A DNA stretch of 64,000 nucleotides from Desulfobacteraceae bacterium (GCA_003599575.1 QZKV01000011.1:1-64000), one strand, 5' to 3'; shown: positions 25,498-35,347, numbered from the stretch's first letter. Made by a program: numbers and translations. Notes: generated by a model not told the origin, from the sequence alone.

Positions 25498-26238
25498 TCA
25501 ATCGTACTGCATGGCTCGTCGGGATTGGAGCAATTGGCGCAGCTCGCGGGCTTCCGCATTGTCCGGATCGATTTGCCGGATGCCGGCGAGATGCGCGTCT
25601 GCTTTGTCCCAGCGGCTTTGATCCAGGTACAAACGGGCCAGGGCAAGATGTGCATCCAGATGGTTGGGATCCCTGGAAACGGCCTGCTGCAACGCTGCTT
25701 CGGCACGCTCCGGTCGATCGGCGGCCAACTGGGTCAGCCCCAGGCCGAAATGGTTATCGGGATTTTCGGGTTTGATCGCCACTGCCCGCTCAAAGGCCTG
25801 GATGGCGCGGTTCAAATCGTGGAGCTCACCATAAGCCATACCCAAGTTGAAATAGAGTTGGTCATCGAACGCGTAACCGCATTCGAGGGCCGCTTCGTAG
25901 AAGTCAATCTCCTTAAGACGGTCACCCATCCGGCCCCAAATGAAACCCAGATGATACATGGCCAGGCAATTGGCAGGCTCTGAAGCCAGCAGGCGTTCGT
26001 GGCCCTCAAGGGCTGCTTCAAATCGGCCTTGTTCCACGGCTGCGTCGGCAGAAGGGTCGCACTGCTGAAGGCGCCCTTGAGGAACGGCTTGCCTGAACGC
26101 ACAGGCGAACACCATCACAGCGGAGAAGAGCAGGACCCAAAAGCGGTACCGGAAAACCGCAGCGGCCGCTGGTGTACCGTCAGAAACCCGGCGATCGGCG
26201 GGAAATTTAGCGTTTTCAACAACCAGGTTCATTTCCAT
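25498..26238 (-). CDS. TPR-repeat membrane or lipoprotein
   Basis: A 246-residue protein with a hydrophobic segment (FWVLLFSAVMVFACAF, about 33-48) whose VFAC resembles a lipobox, but the 30-residue N-terminal leader is long for a signal peptide. From about residue 65, five tetratricopeptide repeats follow (for example AMYHLGFIWGRMGDRLKEID and NHFGLGLTQLAADRPERAEA), likely forming a periplasmic protein-binding surface. A shorter start is possible. Function unknown. Followed by the hydrolase gene. Confidence 0.8.
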   Translation of the reverse strand: MEMNLVVENAKFPADRRVSDGTPAAAAVFRYRFWVLLFSAVMVFACAFRQAVPQGRLQQCDPSADAAVEQGRFEAALEGHERLLASEPANCLAMYHLGFIWGRMGDRLKEIDFYEAALECGYAFDDQLYFNLGMAYGELHDLNRAIQAFERAVAIKPENPDNHFGLGLTQLAADRPERAEAALQQAVSRDPNHLDAHLALARLYLDQSRWDKADAHLAGIRQIDPDNAEARELRQLLQSRRAMQYD

Positions 26239-26417
26239 CCTTGGTTTCGGCCCCTACCGGGCCATGAACGACAGCCATCACGCAGTCAGATAGATTAGGG
26301 TATCGGCTTAAAACGGGTCAAGGTAAAATTCCACGCAATCAGGTCTTGCAATACACCATCACATGTGATCATATCCGATCAAAATTATCAGTCCTTCGAT
26401 CTATCGGGAGGATCACC

Positions 26418-27197
26418 ATGAAAAAGAGATCATTGCGCCGGACATTGCATGTCTGGATGATCTTTGTTTTTTTCTCCATGTTCATCGCAGCAAACGCCCA
26501 TTCAAGAGACCTCCCGTTCGCTCCGGGAGAAATACTGGAATATGCATTGCGCTGGGAAAACGTTCCGGCCGGATCGGCGCGCTTGGAGATCATGCCGGTC
26601 AAAATCATCAACGGCGAACAGGTCCACCATTTTGTCCTGACGGCCGAGTCCAATGCATTTGTTGATATCTTCTACAAAGTACGCGATCGCATCGATGCCT
26701 TTGCCGATTTGTCCATGAGCCGTTCATTGCTCTATCAGAAAAAACAGCGTGAAGGGCGCCATCACCGTGATGAAATCATTGAATTCAATTGGCAGAACGG
26801 TCAGGCGCAATACTCCAACCACGGCCAAAAGAAAGAACCCATCGAATTGATGGACGGCAGCTTCGATCCGCTGTCCGCCTTTTATTTCACCCGCACGCTG
26901 GATCTGGAGATTGGTCACAATATGGAACGGCCCATCACCGACGGCCGCAAAAATGTGATCGGGCGATTGCGCGTGACCGGACGCGAGACCATTACACTGC
27001 TCAACGGCAGAACATACGACACCTATCGGGTTGAACCGGAGTTGAACCATGTCAGCGGTGTATTCAAAGAGGGCATCAACGCCAAAATTCAATTGTGGGT
27101 CACTGCCGATGAGAAACGCATTCCGGTACGGATTCAGAGTAAGATCCGCATCGGTCAGTTTATCGGCGAGTTGATCACCGCCGAAGGATTGCGCTGA
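26418..27197 (+). CDS. Secreted DUF3108 protein
   Basis: A 259-residue protein. The ATG at 26418 has GGGAGG 7 nt upstream; the frame opens earlier but lacks a ribosome site. A signal peptide (KKRSLRRTLHVWMIFVFFSM...ANA) is followed by DUF3108, recognised by LPFAPGEILEYALRWENVPAG and a beta-rich body with YKVRDRIDAFAD and RVEPELNHVSG. Known members are periplasmic, of unresolved function. It is a single-gene unit with a strong terminator at 27259-27296. Confidence 0.88.
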   Translation: MKKRSLRRTLHVWMIFVFFSMFIAANAHSRDLPFAPGEILEYALRWENVPAGSARLEIMPVKIINGEQVHHFVLTAESNAFVDIFYKVRDRIDAFADLSMSRSLLYQKKQREGRHHRDEIIEFNWQNGQAQYSNHGQKKEPIELMDGSFDPLSAFYFTRTLDLEIGHNMERPITDGRKNVIGRLRVTGRETITLLNGRTYDTYRVEPELNHVSGVFKEGINAKIQLWVTADEKRIPVRIQSKIRIGQFIGELITAEGLR

Positions 27198-27258
27198 ACC
27201 GGACTATCTCTGCGCCGCAGCGCGATGGCGGTTCTAACGCTTTGGATAGACTTATCAG

Positions 27259-27296
27259 TCAAGTCGCTGCCGGAATCGGCAGCGACTTGATTTTTT
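27259..27296 (+). terminator. Strong rho-independent terminator after the DUF3108 gene
   Basis: TCAAGTCGCTGCCG pairs perfectly with CGGCAGCGACTTGA (14 bp, 4-nt loop), followed by TTTTTT. Confidence 0.95.
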
Positions 27297-27384
27297 AGGA
27301 TGTGTTGAACACCCATACCGGTTGAGTTCTTATCTTTTCCCGCCGCAGCCTGCAGGCCTGCACCCATTTGCGCCAAGAGAACCT

Positions 27385-28275
27385 TCATGGCGCATTTTTG
27401 AAGGCGCGATAGCGGATCAAGCCCTCCTGGGCCACAGTGGCCGCCAGCACCCCTTGACGGGTGAAGATACGTCCGATGCTCAACCCTCTTGCCTTGCAGG
27501 CGTTGGGACTCTGCATGGCGTACAGCAGCCAGTCGTCCATACGGAAATCCCGGTGAAACCACATGGCATGATCCAGGCTGGCCACCTGCATATCGGGTTC
27601 CCAAAACGTATGGCCGTGACGATACAGGGAAGTGGCCATCAAATTGAAATCCGAAGCATAGGCCAGCATGTAGCGATGCGCCGCGCGGTCGGCGGGCATG
27701 GGGCTGATGGCACGGAACCAGACAAACCTTTGCGAAGGCGCACTCTGCGGCGCAAAGGGATCGCTGGGGTTCACGTGCCGGATTTCGATCGGTTTTCCAC
27801 AAAAGATGCGCTCCCGAATATGGGGTGGAATCTTATCGGCCCATTTGCGGGCCTGGATCTCTTCGGACGCGAACCCCTCCGGCCCCGGCACATCAGGCAT
27901 TTCGTCCTGATGCTCGAAACCCGGTTCATCGATCTGGAAAGAGGCCGACATGGAAAAAATGGCCTCTCCTTTCTGTAACGCCACCACTCGGCGGGTAGTA
28001 AAGCTTTTGCCGTCCCGGATGCGATCCACGGCATAGACGATAGGCTGCGTTGCGTCCCCGGGGCGCATGAAGTAAGCATGCAGGCTGTGGGCCGGCCGAC
28101 TCTCGGGAACGGTATGGGAAGCCGCCGACAAGGCCTGGCCCAGCACCTGGCCGCCAAACACGTTGCCGAAGCCCAGATTCTGGCTCTGGCCGCGAAAGAT
28201 GTTCTCTTCGATTTTTTCCAGTTTCAAGAGCGTGAGCAGCTCTTCCAGCACATTGCCCAAGGTGCAAGTGGTCAT
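27385..28275 (-). CDS. tesB: Acyl-CoA thioesterase II
   Basis: A 296-residue double hot-dog protein. The start at 28275 (MTTCTLGNVLEELLTLLKLEKIEE) aligns with the N-terminus of E. coli TesB; a longer start at 28332 is less likely. Recognisable stretches are NVFGGQVLGQALSAA, LHAYFMRPGD, EPGFEHQDEMP, ASLDHAMWFHR and the C-terminal VAQEGLIR; the Asp of SLDHAMWFHR is the known catalytic residue. It hydrolyses medium- to long-chain acyl-CoA to free acids in the cytoplasm. The 284-bp region upstream holds a GCGCAA-GATT-TTGCGC palindrome near 28430 and nothing else recognised. Confidence 0.96.
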   Translation of the reverse strand: MTTCTLGNVLEELLTLLKLEKIEENIFRGQSQNLGFGNVFGGQVLGQALSAASHTVPESRPAHSLHAYFMRPGDATQPIVYAVDRIRDGKSFTTRRVVALQKGEAIFSMSASFQIDEPGFEHQDEMPDVPGPEGFASEEIQARKWADKIPPHIRERIFCGKPIEIRHVNPSDPFAPQSAPSQRFVWFRAISPMPADRAAHRYMLAYASDFNLMATSLYRHGHTFWEPDMQVASLDHAMWFHRDFRMDDWLLYAMQSPNACKARGLSIGRIFTRQGVLAATVAQEGLIRYRAFKNAP

Positions 28276-28559
28276 GGCCTGACTTTCTTTTCGTTCGAAG
28301 TTTGCACGTCTGATAGGAGCGGCATTGCTCATCCGCGTTGCGATTTGCGGTGTTCTTTATCTTAAGACCCGGTCTTTTTTGCGCAAGCCGCCGCCCACCT
28401 CCGGCGCCATTTTTTTTAAGCGCAAGATTTTGCGCAAGGAAACTGTAAAAACCGGCGCGTTGCGGTTCGTTTGCCCGAAATGAACCAGTTTCGGAACGGC
28501 TAAGTCACGATACCGATATTTCCCCCGAATCACCGGTCACTGACCCGCGGGTAAGCGGA

Positions 28560-29639
28560 CTAATGGGCCACCGGCAGCGTCAACCATACGCAGGTCTCAT
28601 CCGGCCGGCTTTCGGCGCCAACCTGGCCGCCGTGGGCGTTGATCAGTTCCTTGACAATGGCCAGACCGATACCGGCCCCGCCGCCTTCACGGGATCGCGA
28701 GCGGTCCGCCCGGTAGAATCGCTCAAAGATAAAGGGCAAATCTTCCGGGGCGATCGCCGGGCCGTTGTTGGCGATGCTGACCCGGATGCCATTGCCTTCA
28801 GCGGTGGGAGTGGTCTCGATCGTTATGCGCCCATTGAGCGGCGAGTACTTCCATGCGTTTTCGATCAGGTTGCGCAGCGCCTGGAGCAGTTTATCCGGAT
28901 CGGCGCTCACATGGTCGCCTCCCGGAGCGAAGCGGTACAGGACATCGATCTTTTTTTCTTCCAATTGGGGTCGATACAGCGCCAGCAATTGTTCGATCAG
29001 GGCCCGCAAAGAGATCGGACGCCGATTAAGAAAGGCTTTGGCGGCATCCGCTTTGGCCAGTTGCTGCAGATCTTCGACCAAATGCACCAGGCGCAAAATT
29101 TCCTGCAGCAACATGCGGAACATGCCCTGGGACGGGGGGATCACCTCATCGCTGAGGCCTTCCAAATAGCCGCGCAGATTGGTCAAGGGCGTGCGCAATT
29201 CATGGGCCACGTCGGCAACCATGCTTTTGCGCAGCCGTTCCAATTTTTCCAGGCTGTCGGCCATGCGGTTGAAGGCCAGACCGAGCTGGCCGATTTCATC
29301 CCGCGAGGATACGGCCACCCGCCCGGAAAAATTGCCGGCCGCAAACTGCCGGGTGATGGCCGCCATTTGGGACATCGGGCGCAAGACCCGCCTGGTCAGA
29401 AGATAACCGAGCAGCAACGCCACGGCCAGAGCCGCCAGCGTGGCCCAGACTAGATAGCGGTGGACGGCCGCCAGGAACATCTGGTGGGTTTCGGTAGGGG
29501 ATACATCGTATTTATCCATCAACGTCATGAAATAATCGGCGGCCAGTTGATCGATGGCCAGCCAGACGACCAGGATAATGACCGCGATCACCGGCACGAC
29601 ACTTATCAGCAGCAGTTTCCACAGCAATCTATGTTTCAT
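28560..29639 (-). CDS. Membrane sensor histidine kinase (BaeS-like)
   Basis: A 359-residue protein; the ATG at 29639 follows GGGGAA. Two membrane helices (about 7-30 and 62-84) flank a small periplasmic loop, then a HAMP domain (TRRVLRPMSQMAA to MADSLEKLE), the dimerisation box with His146 (DVAHELRTPLTNLRG), and an ATPase domain (NLIENAWKYS, IFERFYRADRSR, GAGIGLAIVKELI). The regulator gene ends 106 bp upstream. Architecture is that of BaeS/CpxA-like envelope-stress kinases, but the signal is unknown. Confidence 0.92.
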   Translation of the reverse strand: MKHRLLWKLLLISVVPVIAVIILVVWLAIDQLAADYFMTLMDKYDVSPTETHQMFLAAVHRYLVWATLAALAVALLLGYLLTRRVLRPMSQMAAITRQFAAGNFSGRVAVSSRDEIGQLGLAFNRMADSLEKLERLRKSMVADVAHELRTPLTNLRGYLEGLSDEVIPPSQGMFRMLLQEILRLVHLVEDLQQLAKADAAKAFLNRRPISLRALIEQLLALYRPQLEEKKIDVLYRFAPGGDHVSADPDKLLQALRNLIENAWKYSPLNGRITIETTPTAEGNGIRVSIANNGPAIAPEDLPFIFERFYRADRSRSREGGGAGIGLAIVKELINAHGGQVGAESRPDETCVWLTLPVAH

Positions 29640-29745
29640 CGAAATTCCCCGGCTCACCCGGCTGGATCAATCGAAGGATGACCGGCTGCATTGGACCTGC
29701 GCCGCGACCAGGTGGCAACCACAGGCCAACCGCCAACGAACGGCA

Positions 29746-30456
29746 TTACTCCAATTCGTTTTCTTCAGCCAGGCGGTAACCGAAGCCGCGCACGGTGAGG
29801 ATATAGCGCGGCCTGGCGGGTTGCGCTTCTATTTTCTGTCTCAGTTTGCCGATATGCACGTCGATGACCCGGTCAATCACCGTTTCCCCGTTGCGGTAGA
29901 AATGCCGCAACAGTTCTTCCCGCGAAAATACCCGGCCCGGCGCGTGCAGCATGGCCTGCAGCAATTTATACTCAGACGATGTCAGCGCTATGGGGCGCCC
30001 CTTCACCGTGACCCTGTGTTTGGACAGATCCATGGCCAAATCGCCATGCGACAAAATATCCGTGTTGCGCCGGGAGGGGGGGCGAGAACGCCGCAAAATG
30101 GCCTTGACGCGTTCAACCAGTTCCCGGGGGCTGAACGGCTTGACCACATAGTCATCTGCGCCGAGTGAAAGCCCCAATACGCGGTCGATCTCTTCTTCCC
30201 GGGCCGTCAACATCAAGATGGGGACATCGGAATACTGCCGCAGGCTGCGGCAGATCTCCCAGCCATCGATTCCAGGCAGCATCACATCCAGGACAACCAG
30301 CAGGGGCATGTGCTGTCGAGCCGATTGCAGGGCTTGGCGGCCGTCGTGGACGGCGATGGTCCGGAAACCCTCGCGTTGAAGGTAGGCGGCCACCAGAGAA
30401 GCGGTATTGCGATCGTCCTCGACGATCAGAATCGGTTGCGCATGTTCGGCGCTCAT
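29746..30456 (-). CDS. OmpR-family response regulator (BaeR-like)
   Basis: A 236-residue protein. The receiver domain has VEDD near residue 13, the phosphoacceptor Asp57 (VVLDVMLPGIDG) and Lys in VVKPFSP. The C-terminal winged helix shows ALTSSEYKLLQAML, GRVFSREELL, RVIDVHIGKLRQKIE and VRGFGYRL. It is encoded 26 bp after the aconitase stop and before its kinase, so acnA, regulator and kinase may share a transcript. Confidence 0.93.
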   Translation of the reverse strand: MSAEHAQPILIVEDDRNTASLVAAYLQREGFRTIAVHDGRQALQSARQHMPLLVVLDVMLPGIDGWEICRSLRQYSDVPILMLTAREEEIDRVLGLSLGADDYVVKPFSPRELVERVKAILRRSRPPSRRNTDILSHGDLAMDLSKHRVTVKGRPIALTSSEYKLLQAMLHAPGRVFSREELLRHFYRNGETVIDRVIDVHIGKLRQKIEAQPARPRYILTVRGFGYRLAEENELE

Positions 30457-30482
30457 GGCCGGCTTGCCCCCTTATTGACTTT

Positions 30483-32423
30483 CTAACGGGGTTGCCGTTT
30501 GCGAACGACGTTGATCAGACTGCCTTCCAGAACCATTTCGACCTGGCGCGAAGTCAACGTATGGCTCAATTTATAGGTTTCCTTGCGGGTTTTGTTATGT
30601 ACGCTGAAACGATCGCCCGCGGCCAGGGTTTTGCGAATGTCCGCCACTTCCATTTCATCCCCCTGGGAAATACGATCGTAGTCGCCGGCATCATCGAAAA
30701 CCAGCGGCAATATGCCAAAATTGGCCAGGTTCTGCCAGTGAATGCGGGCAAAACTCTTGGCCAGCACGATCTTAAGGCCCAGATAGCGCGGCGCCAGAGC
30801 GGCATGCTCGCGGCTCGAACCCTGTCCGTAATTGTTGCCGCCGACCAGCATGAAATCACGGCGCTGGTGCTGCAAGGCCCGGTCGTAAAAAGATGGGGCC
30901 ACCCGGCTGAACACAAATTTGCTGATCTCAGGGATATTGCTGCGGTAAGGCAGCACCTGGGCGCCGGCCGGCATGATTTCATCCGTAGACACATTGTCGC
31001 CGACCTTGAGCAACACCGGGCCGGACACGTGATCCGTCAAAGTTTTAAAAAGCGGCAAAGGCTGGATGTTGGGACCTTTCTCGAGCTCGACCGGAGTACC
31101 CGGCGCGGGCGGAGGAATCAGCATCTGGGTATTGATCCGGACAGTTTCCGGTTCGACATACTTCGGATAGGGCATGTTCAAGGAGCGCGGGTCGGTGATG
31201 ACGCCGGTCAAGGCCGAAGCCGCGGCGGTCTCCGGGCTGCATAAGTAAACCTGGTCCTCTTTGGTCCCGGAGCGGCCGGGGAAGTTACGCGGAACTGTGC
31301 GCAGGCTGATCTTGCCCGTGGCCGGGGCCTGTCCCATGCCGATGCAGCCGTTGCAGCCGGCCTGATGGATGCGCGCACCGGAACGGATCAGTTTCTCCAG
31401 CAGCTCTTCGGCTACCAAATTTTCAAGAATCTGCCGCGAGGTGGGATTGATGTCCAGGGAAACGCGCTCGTGCACCTGCCGGCCTTCCAGCATCATCGCG
31501 GGAACGGCAAAATCGCGGAATCCGGGATTGGCTGAAGAACCGATATAAGACTGGTAGATTTCGCGGCCGGCCACTTCGCTCACCGGAACGACATTGCCGG
31601 GGCTGCTGGGCAGGGCGATGAGCGGCTCGAGCCTGGAAAGGTCGATTGCATCGGTTTCGTCATAAACCGCGTCTTTGTCGGGCAACAGCGCCGACCAGTC
31701 TTTTTCGCGGCCCTGCGCCTTCAGGAAGCGGCGCACGGACTCATCGGAGGGGAAAACGGTGGTGGTTGCGCCCAACTCGGTGCCCATGTTGGCGATCACA
31801 TGCCGGTCCATGGCCGTCAGGTGCTGCAATCCCGCCCCGTGGTACTCGACGATCTTGCCGAAGCCGCCGTGCACACCGTGGCGCCGCAGCATCTCCAGGA
31901 TGAGGTCCTTGGCGCTGACCCAGTCGGGAAACCGGCCGGTCAGCTTGACACCCATGATTTTAGGCATGCGCATGTACATCGGCTCGCCGGCCATGGCCAG
32001 GGCCACCTCCAGACCGCCCGCGCCCATGGCCAGCATGCCCATAGCCCCGGCGGCCGGCGTATGGGAATCCGAGCCCAGCAGGGTCTTGCCTGGAATGCCG
32101 AAGCGCTCCATGTGCACCGGGTGGCTGACCCCGTTGCCCGGCCGGCTGTACCAGGCGCCGTATTTTTTGCAGGCGCTCAGCAGGAAGAGATGATCGTCCG
32201 CGTTCTTATAATCGAGCTGCAGCAGATTGTGATCGACATATTGGGCGGAAAGCTCCGTTTTCACGCGGGGAACCTGCATGGCCTCAAATTGCAGCATCAC
32301 CAGAGTGCCTGTGGCATCCTGGGTCAAGGTCTGGTCGATTTTGAGCCCGATCTCTTCACCGGGTTTCATTTGGCCGGAGACCAGGTGCGCTTCGATCAGT
32401 TTATGAGCGACACTTTTACCCAT
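30483..32423 (-). CDS. acnA: Aconitate hydratase
   Basis: A 646-residue protein; the ATG at 32423 has GAGGAGGGGG close upstream. It shows the aconitase landmarks GSDSHTPAAGAMGMLAMGAGG, the cluster ligands (CNGCIGMGQAP and the later YLCSPETAAAS), a swivel domain with NYGQGSSREHAALAPRYLG, and the TGVITDPR stretch. At about 645 residues it belongs to the shorter Aquifex-type group (TIGR01342) found in Desulfobacterota, rather than the 890-residue AcnA or AcnB. It interconverts citrate and isocitrate through a 4Fe-4S centre. trpS lies 170 bp upstream. Confidence 0.95.
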   Translation of the reverse strand: MGKSVAHKLIEAHLVSGQMKPGEEIGLKIDQTLTQDATGTLVMLQFEAMQVPRVKTELSAQYVDHNLLQLDYKNADDHLFLLSACKKYGAWYSRPGNGVSHPVHMERFGIPGKTLLGSDSHTPAAGAMGMLAMGAGGLEVALAMAGEPMYMRMPKIMGVKLTGRFPDWVSAKDLILEMLRRHGVHGGFGKIVEYHGAGLQHLTAMDRHVIANMGTELGATTTVFPSDESVRRFLKAQGREKDWSALLPDKDAVYDETDAIDLSRLEPLIALPSSPGNVVPVSEVAGREIYQSYIGSSANPGFRDFAVPAMMLEGRQVHERVSLDINPTSRQILENLVAEELLEKLIRSGARIHQAGCNGCIGMGQAPATGKISLRTVPRNFPGRSGTKEDQVYLCSPETAAASALTGVITDPRSLNMPYPKYVEPETVRINTQMLIPPPAPGTPVELEKGPNIQPLPLFKTLTDHVSGPVLLKVGDNVSTDEIMPAGAQVLPYRSNIPEISKFVFSRVAPSFYDRALQHQRRDFMLVGGNNYGQGSSREHAALAPRYLGLKIVLAKSFARIHWQNLANFGILPLVFDDAGDYDRISQGDEMEVADIRKTLAAGDRFSVHNKTRKETYKLSHTLTSRQVEMVLEGSLINVVRKRQPR

Positions 32424-32593
32424 ATCCCCCTCCTCTTTTGTTGTGGCGCAACCGGTCACAGTGATCATTGCATGCGCTTGGCGGTCGCGGCGCCAACAGG
32501 CCGGTGCGCATAGTAGAGTTCGCCTTTTCGCCCTTTCTTCTACTCTGATATGCTTCTTTCAGTCCTTCAAAGATCCACGAAAATGGGTTCGTT

Positions 32594-33595
32594 TTAATCG
32601 ATGCCGATGGTCCGGCGAAGCTTGGACATCAGCGGCCTGGCCAGGGAGCGTGCCTGTTCGGCGCCCTGGGCCAGAACACGGTCAACAGCCGCCCGATCCT
32701 CAAGCAGCGCTTCGTAAGCGGCGCGCTGCGGTTTAAAGTTTTCCGCCAAAATATGCGCCAGCTCTTGCTTGATGTCACTGTATGCCAGCCCGCCGTGTCG
32801 ATAGGCGTGCAGTCGCCTTTCGACGGCCTGCGGCGGGGCAAAATGGCGGTAGATTGCGAACACGTTACACTGGTCAGGGTCTTTTGGCTCTTGGGGCGAT
32901 TTGGAATCGGTGACAATCCGCATGACCTGCTTGCGGATTGCGGATGGGTCATCGAAAATGGGAATCGTATTGTTGTAGTTTTTACTCATCTTCCGGCCGT
33001 CGATACCGGGCACCACCTTGGCCTCTTCACCCACAAGGGCTTCCGGCAGCGTGAAGATATCTCCGTGCCGATGGTTGAAACTTGAAGCAATGTCTCTCGT
33101 AATTTCGATGTGTTGTTTCTGATCCTGTCCCACGGGCACCAAGTGGCTGCCAAACAGAAGGATATCGGCGGCCATGAGCAGTGGGTAGTTGTACAGACCG
33201 GCATTGACGCCCTCGTCAGCCTCCTTGCCTTCATCCTGATTGGTCTGAACGGCGGTTTTATAGGCATGCGCGCGATTGAGCAGCCCCTTGGGTGCCCAGC
33301 ACGACAATATCCAGGTCAGTTCGAAGACCTCCGCGATATCCGACTGCCGAAAGAAAACAACCCGGCCGGGGTCCAGCCCCAGCGCCAACCATGTCGCGGC
33401 CACTTCATAAATATGGCGCTGCAGCGTCGCGCGATCCTTATAAGTCGTCAGGGCATGATAGTCGGCGATGAAATAAAAGGCCCGATAACGACCCGACAGG
33501 TCGATGGCCGGTCGGATCATCCCCAGAAAATTGCCGATGTGGGGCTTGCCAGTGGGTTTGATACCCGTAAGGGCTATTTTGGGGGCGGCATTCAA
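32594..33595 (-). CDS. trpS: Tryptophanyl-tRNA synthetase
   Basis: A 333-residue class I synthetase. The HIGH-type signature is PHIGNFLG near the start and the KMSKS-type loop is GRKMSKNYNN. LLMAADILLFGSHLVPVGQDQKQHIEITRDIA is diagnostic of TrpRS. GGAG lies 9 nt before the ATG. Length is normal for bacteria. It charges tRNA-Trp in the cytoplasm. No leader peptide or attenuator is seen in the 278 bp upstream, which hold only a GC-rich palindrome (GGGCCGCGGCCC near 33810) after sodB. Confidence 0.97.
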   Translation of the reverse strand: MNAAPKIALTGIKPTGKPHIGNFLGMIRPAIDLSGRYRAFYFIADYHALTTYKDRATLQRHIYEVAATWLALGLDPGRVVFFRQSDIAEVFELTWILSCWAPKGLLNRAHAYKTAVQTNQDEGKEADEGVNAGLYNYPLLMAADILLFGSHLVPVGQDQKQHIEITRDIASSFNHRHGDIFTLPEALVGEEAKVVPGIDGRKMSKNYNNTIPIFDDPSAIRKQVMRIVTDSKSPQEPKDPDQCNVFAIYRHFAPPQAVERRLHAYRHGGLAYSDIKQELAHILAENFKPQRAAYEALLEDRAAVDRVLAQGAEQARSLARPLMSKLRRTIGID

Positions 33596-33873
33596 GATCG
33601 CTCCTCGAAGCCTGGCGGCGACATATGCATCCCTTGCACTGTTGACACGAAAACAGAGCCCCCTGCAAAACGAACCGGCTCTTCAAAAGAAACTCGGCGT
33701 GTGAGCATTTGACAAGCTGCGCAATTTCCGTGGGGGGTTTGAAAGACGGCGTTCCGAAAATGGACGGGGGATATGCGCGGGCCCGCGGTATTCACAGCGG
33801 ATGGGGCAGGGCCGCGGCCCCGCCCTGTTCATTTGGCGTCCTGCCTATATTTTGCCGTCGCCGGTGCGACCGG

Positions 33874-34482
33874 TTACCGCATAGCGGCATTAAAATGCTC
33901 GTTCACCTTGCCCCAGTTGATCACATTGAAAAAAGCGCTGATATACTCAGGCCGTCGGCTCTGGTATTTGAGGTAGTAGGCATGTTCCCAAACATCCAGC
34001 CCCAGGACCGGTTTTTTGCCCTGGCTCAGCGGGCTATCCTGATTTGAGGTGGTCACGATCTCCAGCTCTCCCTGATTGACCACCAGCCATGCCCAGCCGC
34101 TGCCGAAAAGCAGGGCCGCAGCACTGGAAAACTGTTCTTTGAAGGCATCATAGTTGCCAAAGCGTTTTTTGACCGCATCATGCACCGGACCGCCGATATC
34201 AACGCCCTTTTTCAGGATCGGCCAGAAAAAACTGTGATTTGCGTGTCCTCCGCCGTGATTACGAACAGCGCTGCGGATTTTTTCCGGAACCTCATTCAAA
34301 TTCTTGATCAACTGCTCGACATTCAGTTTCTGAAACTGATCATGACCATCCAAAGCGGCGTTGAGTTTATCGACATAGGTTTGGTGGTGTTTGGTATGGT
34401 GGATCTCCATTGTGCGCGCGTCAATGTAGGGTTCCAGTGCGTCATACGCATAGTCGATTTTCGGTAAAGTATGTATCGTCAT
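33874..34482 (-). CDS. sodB: Fe/Mn superoxide dismutase
   Basis: A 202-residue protein; the ATG at 34482 has GGGGGT just upstream. Metal ligands are visible: His in [16 protein letters not shown], His in HANHSFFW, then Asp and His in [23 protein letters not shown] and SGWAWLV are typical. It has no signal peptide and is cytoplasmic. The iron or manganese preference cannot be told securely. In an anaerobe it would protect against oxygen exposure. A small Cys-rich protein gene lies 58 bp upstream on the same strand and may be co-transcribed. Confidence 0.96.
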   Translation of the reverse strand: MTIHTLPKIDYAYDALEPYIDARTMEIHHTKHHQTYVDKLNAALDGHDQFQKLNVEQLIKNLNEVPEKIRSAVRNHGGGHANHSFFWPILKKGVDIGGPVHDAVKKRFGNYDAFKEQFSSAAALLFGSGWAWLVVNQGELEIVTTSNQDSPLSQGKKPVLGLDVWEHAYYLKYQSRRPEYISAFFNVINWGKVNEHFNAAMR

Positions 34483-34540
34483 GTTTACCCCCATATAAAT
34501 GTGCGCCGGGGAGCCTCAGTGTGCCGGGCGCCCGGGCTGC

Positions 34541-34750
34541 TTATTCCTGGTTTTTTGTGGTTTTGAGCCGATTTGGGCTTAGCTTGCAGCGGCGGTCCAA
34601 ATATTCCGATGCCGGTCTGTAACAAGGGTCCACATAGTTGCCGTTTTCATCGATAACGTAACAACAGCAAAGGTCGGCTTCGCCCATCCCGGTGTCGGGT
34701 GTGCAGGCATCTGTGCGTTGCATCTCATCTCTTTGAATCTCGTCGTTCAC
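34541..34750 (-). CDS. Small cysteine-rich protein
   Basis: A 69-residue protein with a GTG start and GGGAG 9 nt upstream. It contains six cysteines: CTPDT, a CCC triplet in DLCCCYVIDENGNYVDPC, and one in DRRC. It has no signal peptide and is acidic in its first half. No family is recognised. The CCC-x14-C arrangement might bind a metal or cluster. It lies just upstream of sodB on the same strand, suggesting a link to metal supply or oxidative stress, which is inference only. Confidence 0.65.
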   Translation of the reverse strand: MNDEIQRDEMQRTDACTPDTGMGEADLCCCYVIDENGNYVDPCYRPASEYLDRRCKLSPNRLKTTKNQE

Positions 34751-34867
34751 GGCGAACTCCCTTCTTGGCCTTTCGAGCGGGAGGGCACCTGTGCTCCGCC
34801 TCCACAGGTCACCGATCTCTTCCGTGCATCGGCACAGTCATCGGCACGAGCGCCCTCATGAGGCCCA

Positions 34868-34896
34868 TAAACTTTTTATCATTGCTGATTTGTCAA
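34868..34896 (-). promoter_or_regulatory. Possible promoter of the Cys-rich gene and sodB
   Basis: A perfect TTGACA on the minus strand is followed after 17-18 bp by AGTTTAT, a weak -10. The rest of the 309-bp gap 34751-35059 has no recognised gene. Confidence 0.35.
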
Positions 34897-35059
34897 GTAG
34901 CGGCCGCGGGGCTCTGCCGCGAGTGAACCGGAGAGATAAGATGGTGAATAGAAAATCGGACGATCCAGCATGATTCGGCTGCAATCAAACCCTTGCATGC
35001 GCTGAATCGGAGAGTGTTGAGCGGATCGAAGTAAATCCTTTGGGAAACTTGATCCTTTA

Positions 35060-35347
35060 TCAACTCTCCTCAACGGCCGTCAGGCTTTCCTCGATCAGGT
35101 ATTCAAAAAGAAAACCTTGTATTTTTTCCCAATTTTCAACATTGGCCACAGGCGTGGATTCGGCCTTCTTGAAATGATAGGTATCGCATAAAGTGATGAT
35201 TTCCGGATGGTTTTGAGACAGGCCGCGCCATATGTGCTTGGCGTCCGTTAAATCGCTCAACGCAGTGATGGCGTCGATTACGGCGATTTTGCCATCCGGG
35301 GTGAATCGAATTGCATGTTGGTCCAATGCCAGATGTATTGCTTGCAT
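35060..35347 (-). CDS. Small hypothetical protein
   Basis: A 95-residue protein. The ATG at 35347 has AAGGAG 7 nt upstream, which makes it a likely real gene; an upstream in-frame start at 35404 lacks a site. The middle, FTPDGKIAVIDAITALSDLTDAKHIWRGL followed by HPEI, resembles the first part of BRO/antirepressor-type DNA-binding domains, but the match is only by eye. It has no membrane segment. It stands alone between the Cys-rich gene and mscS. Confidence 0.6.
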   Translation of the reverse strand: MQAIHLALDQHAIRFTPDGKIAVIDAITALSDLTDAKHIWRGLSQNHPEIITLCDTYHFKKAESTPVANVENWEKIQGFLFEYLIEESLTAVEES

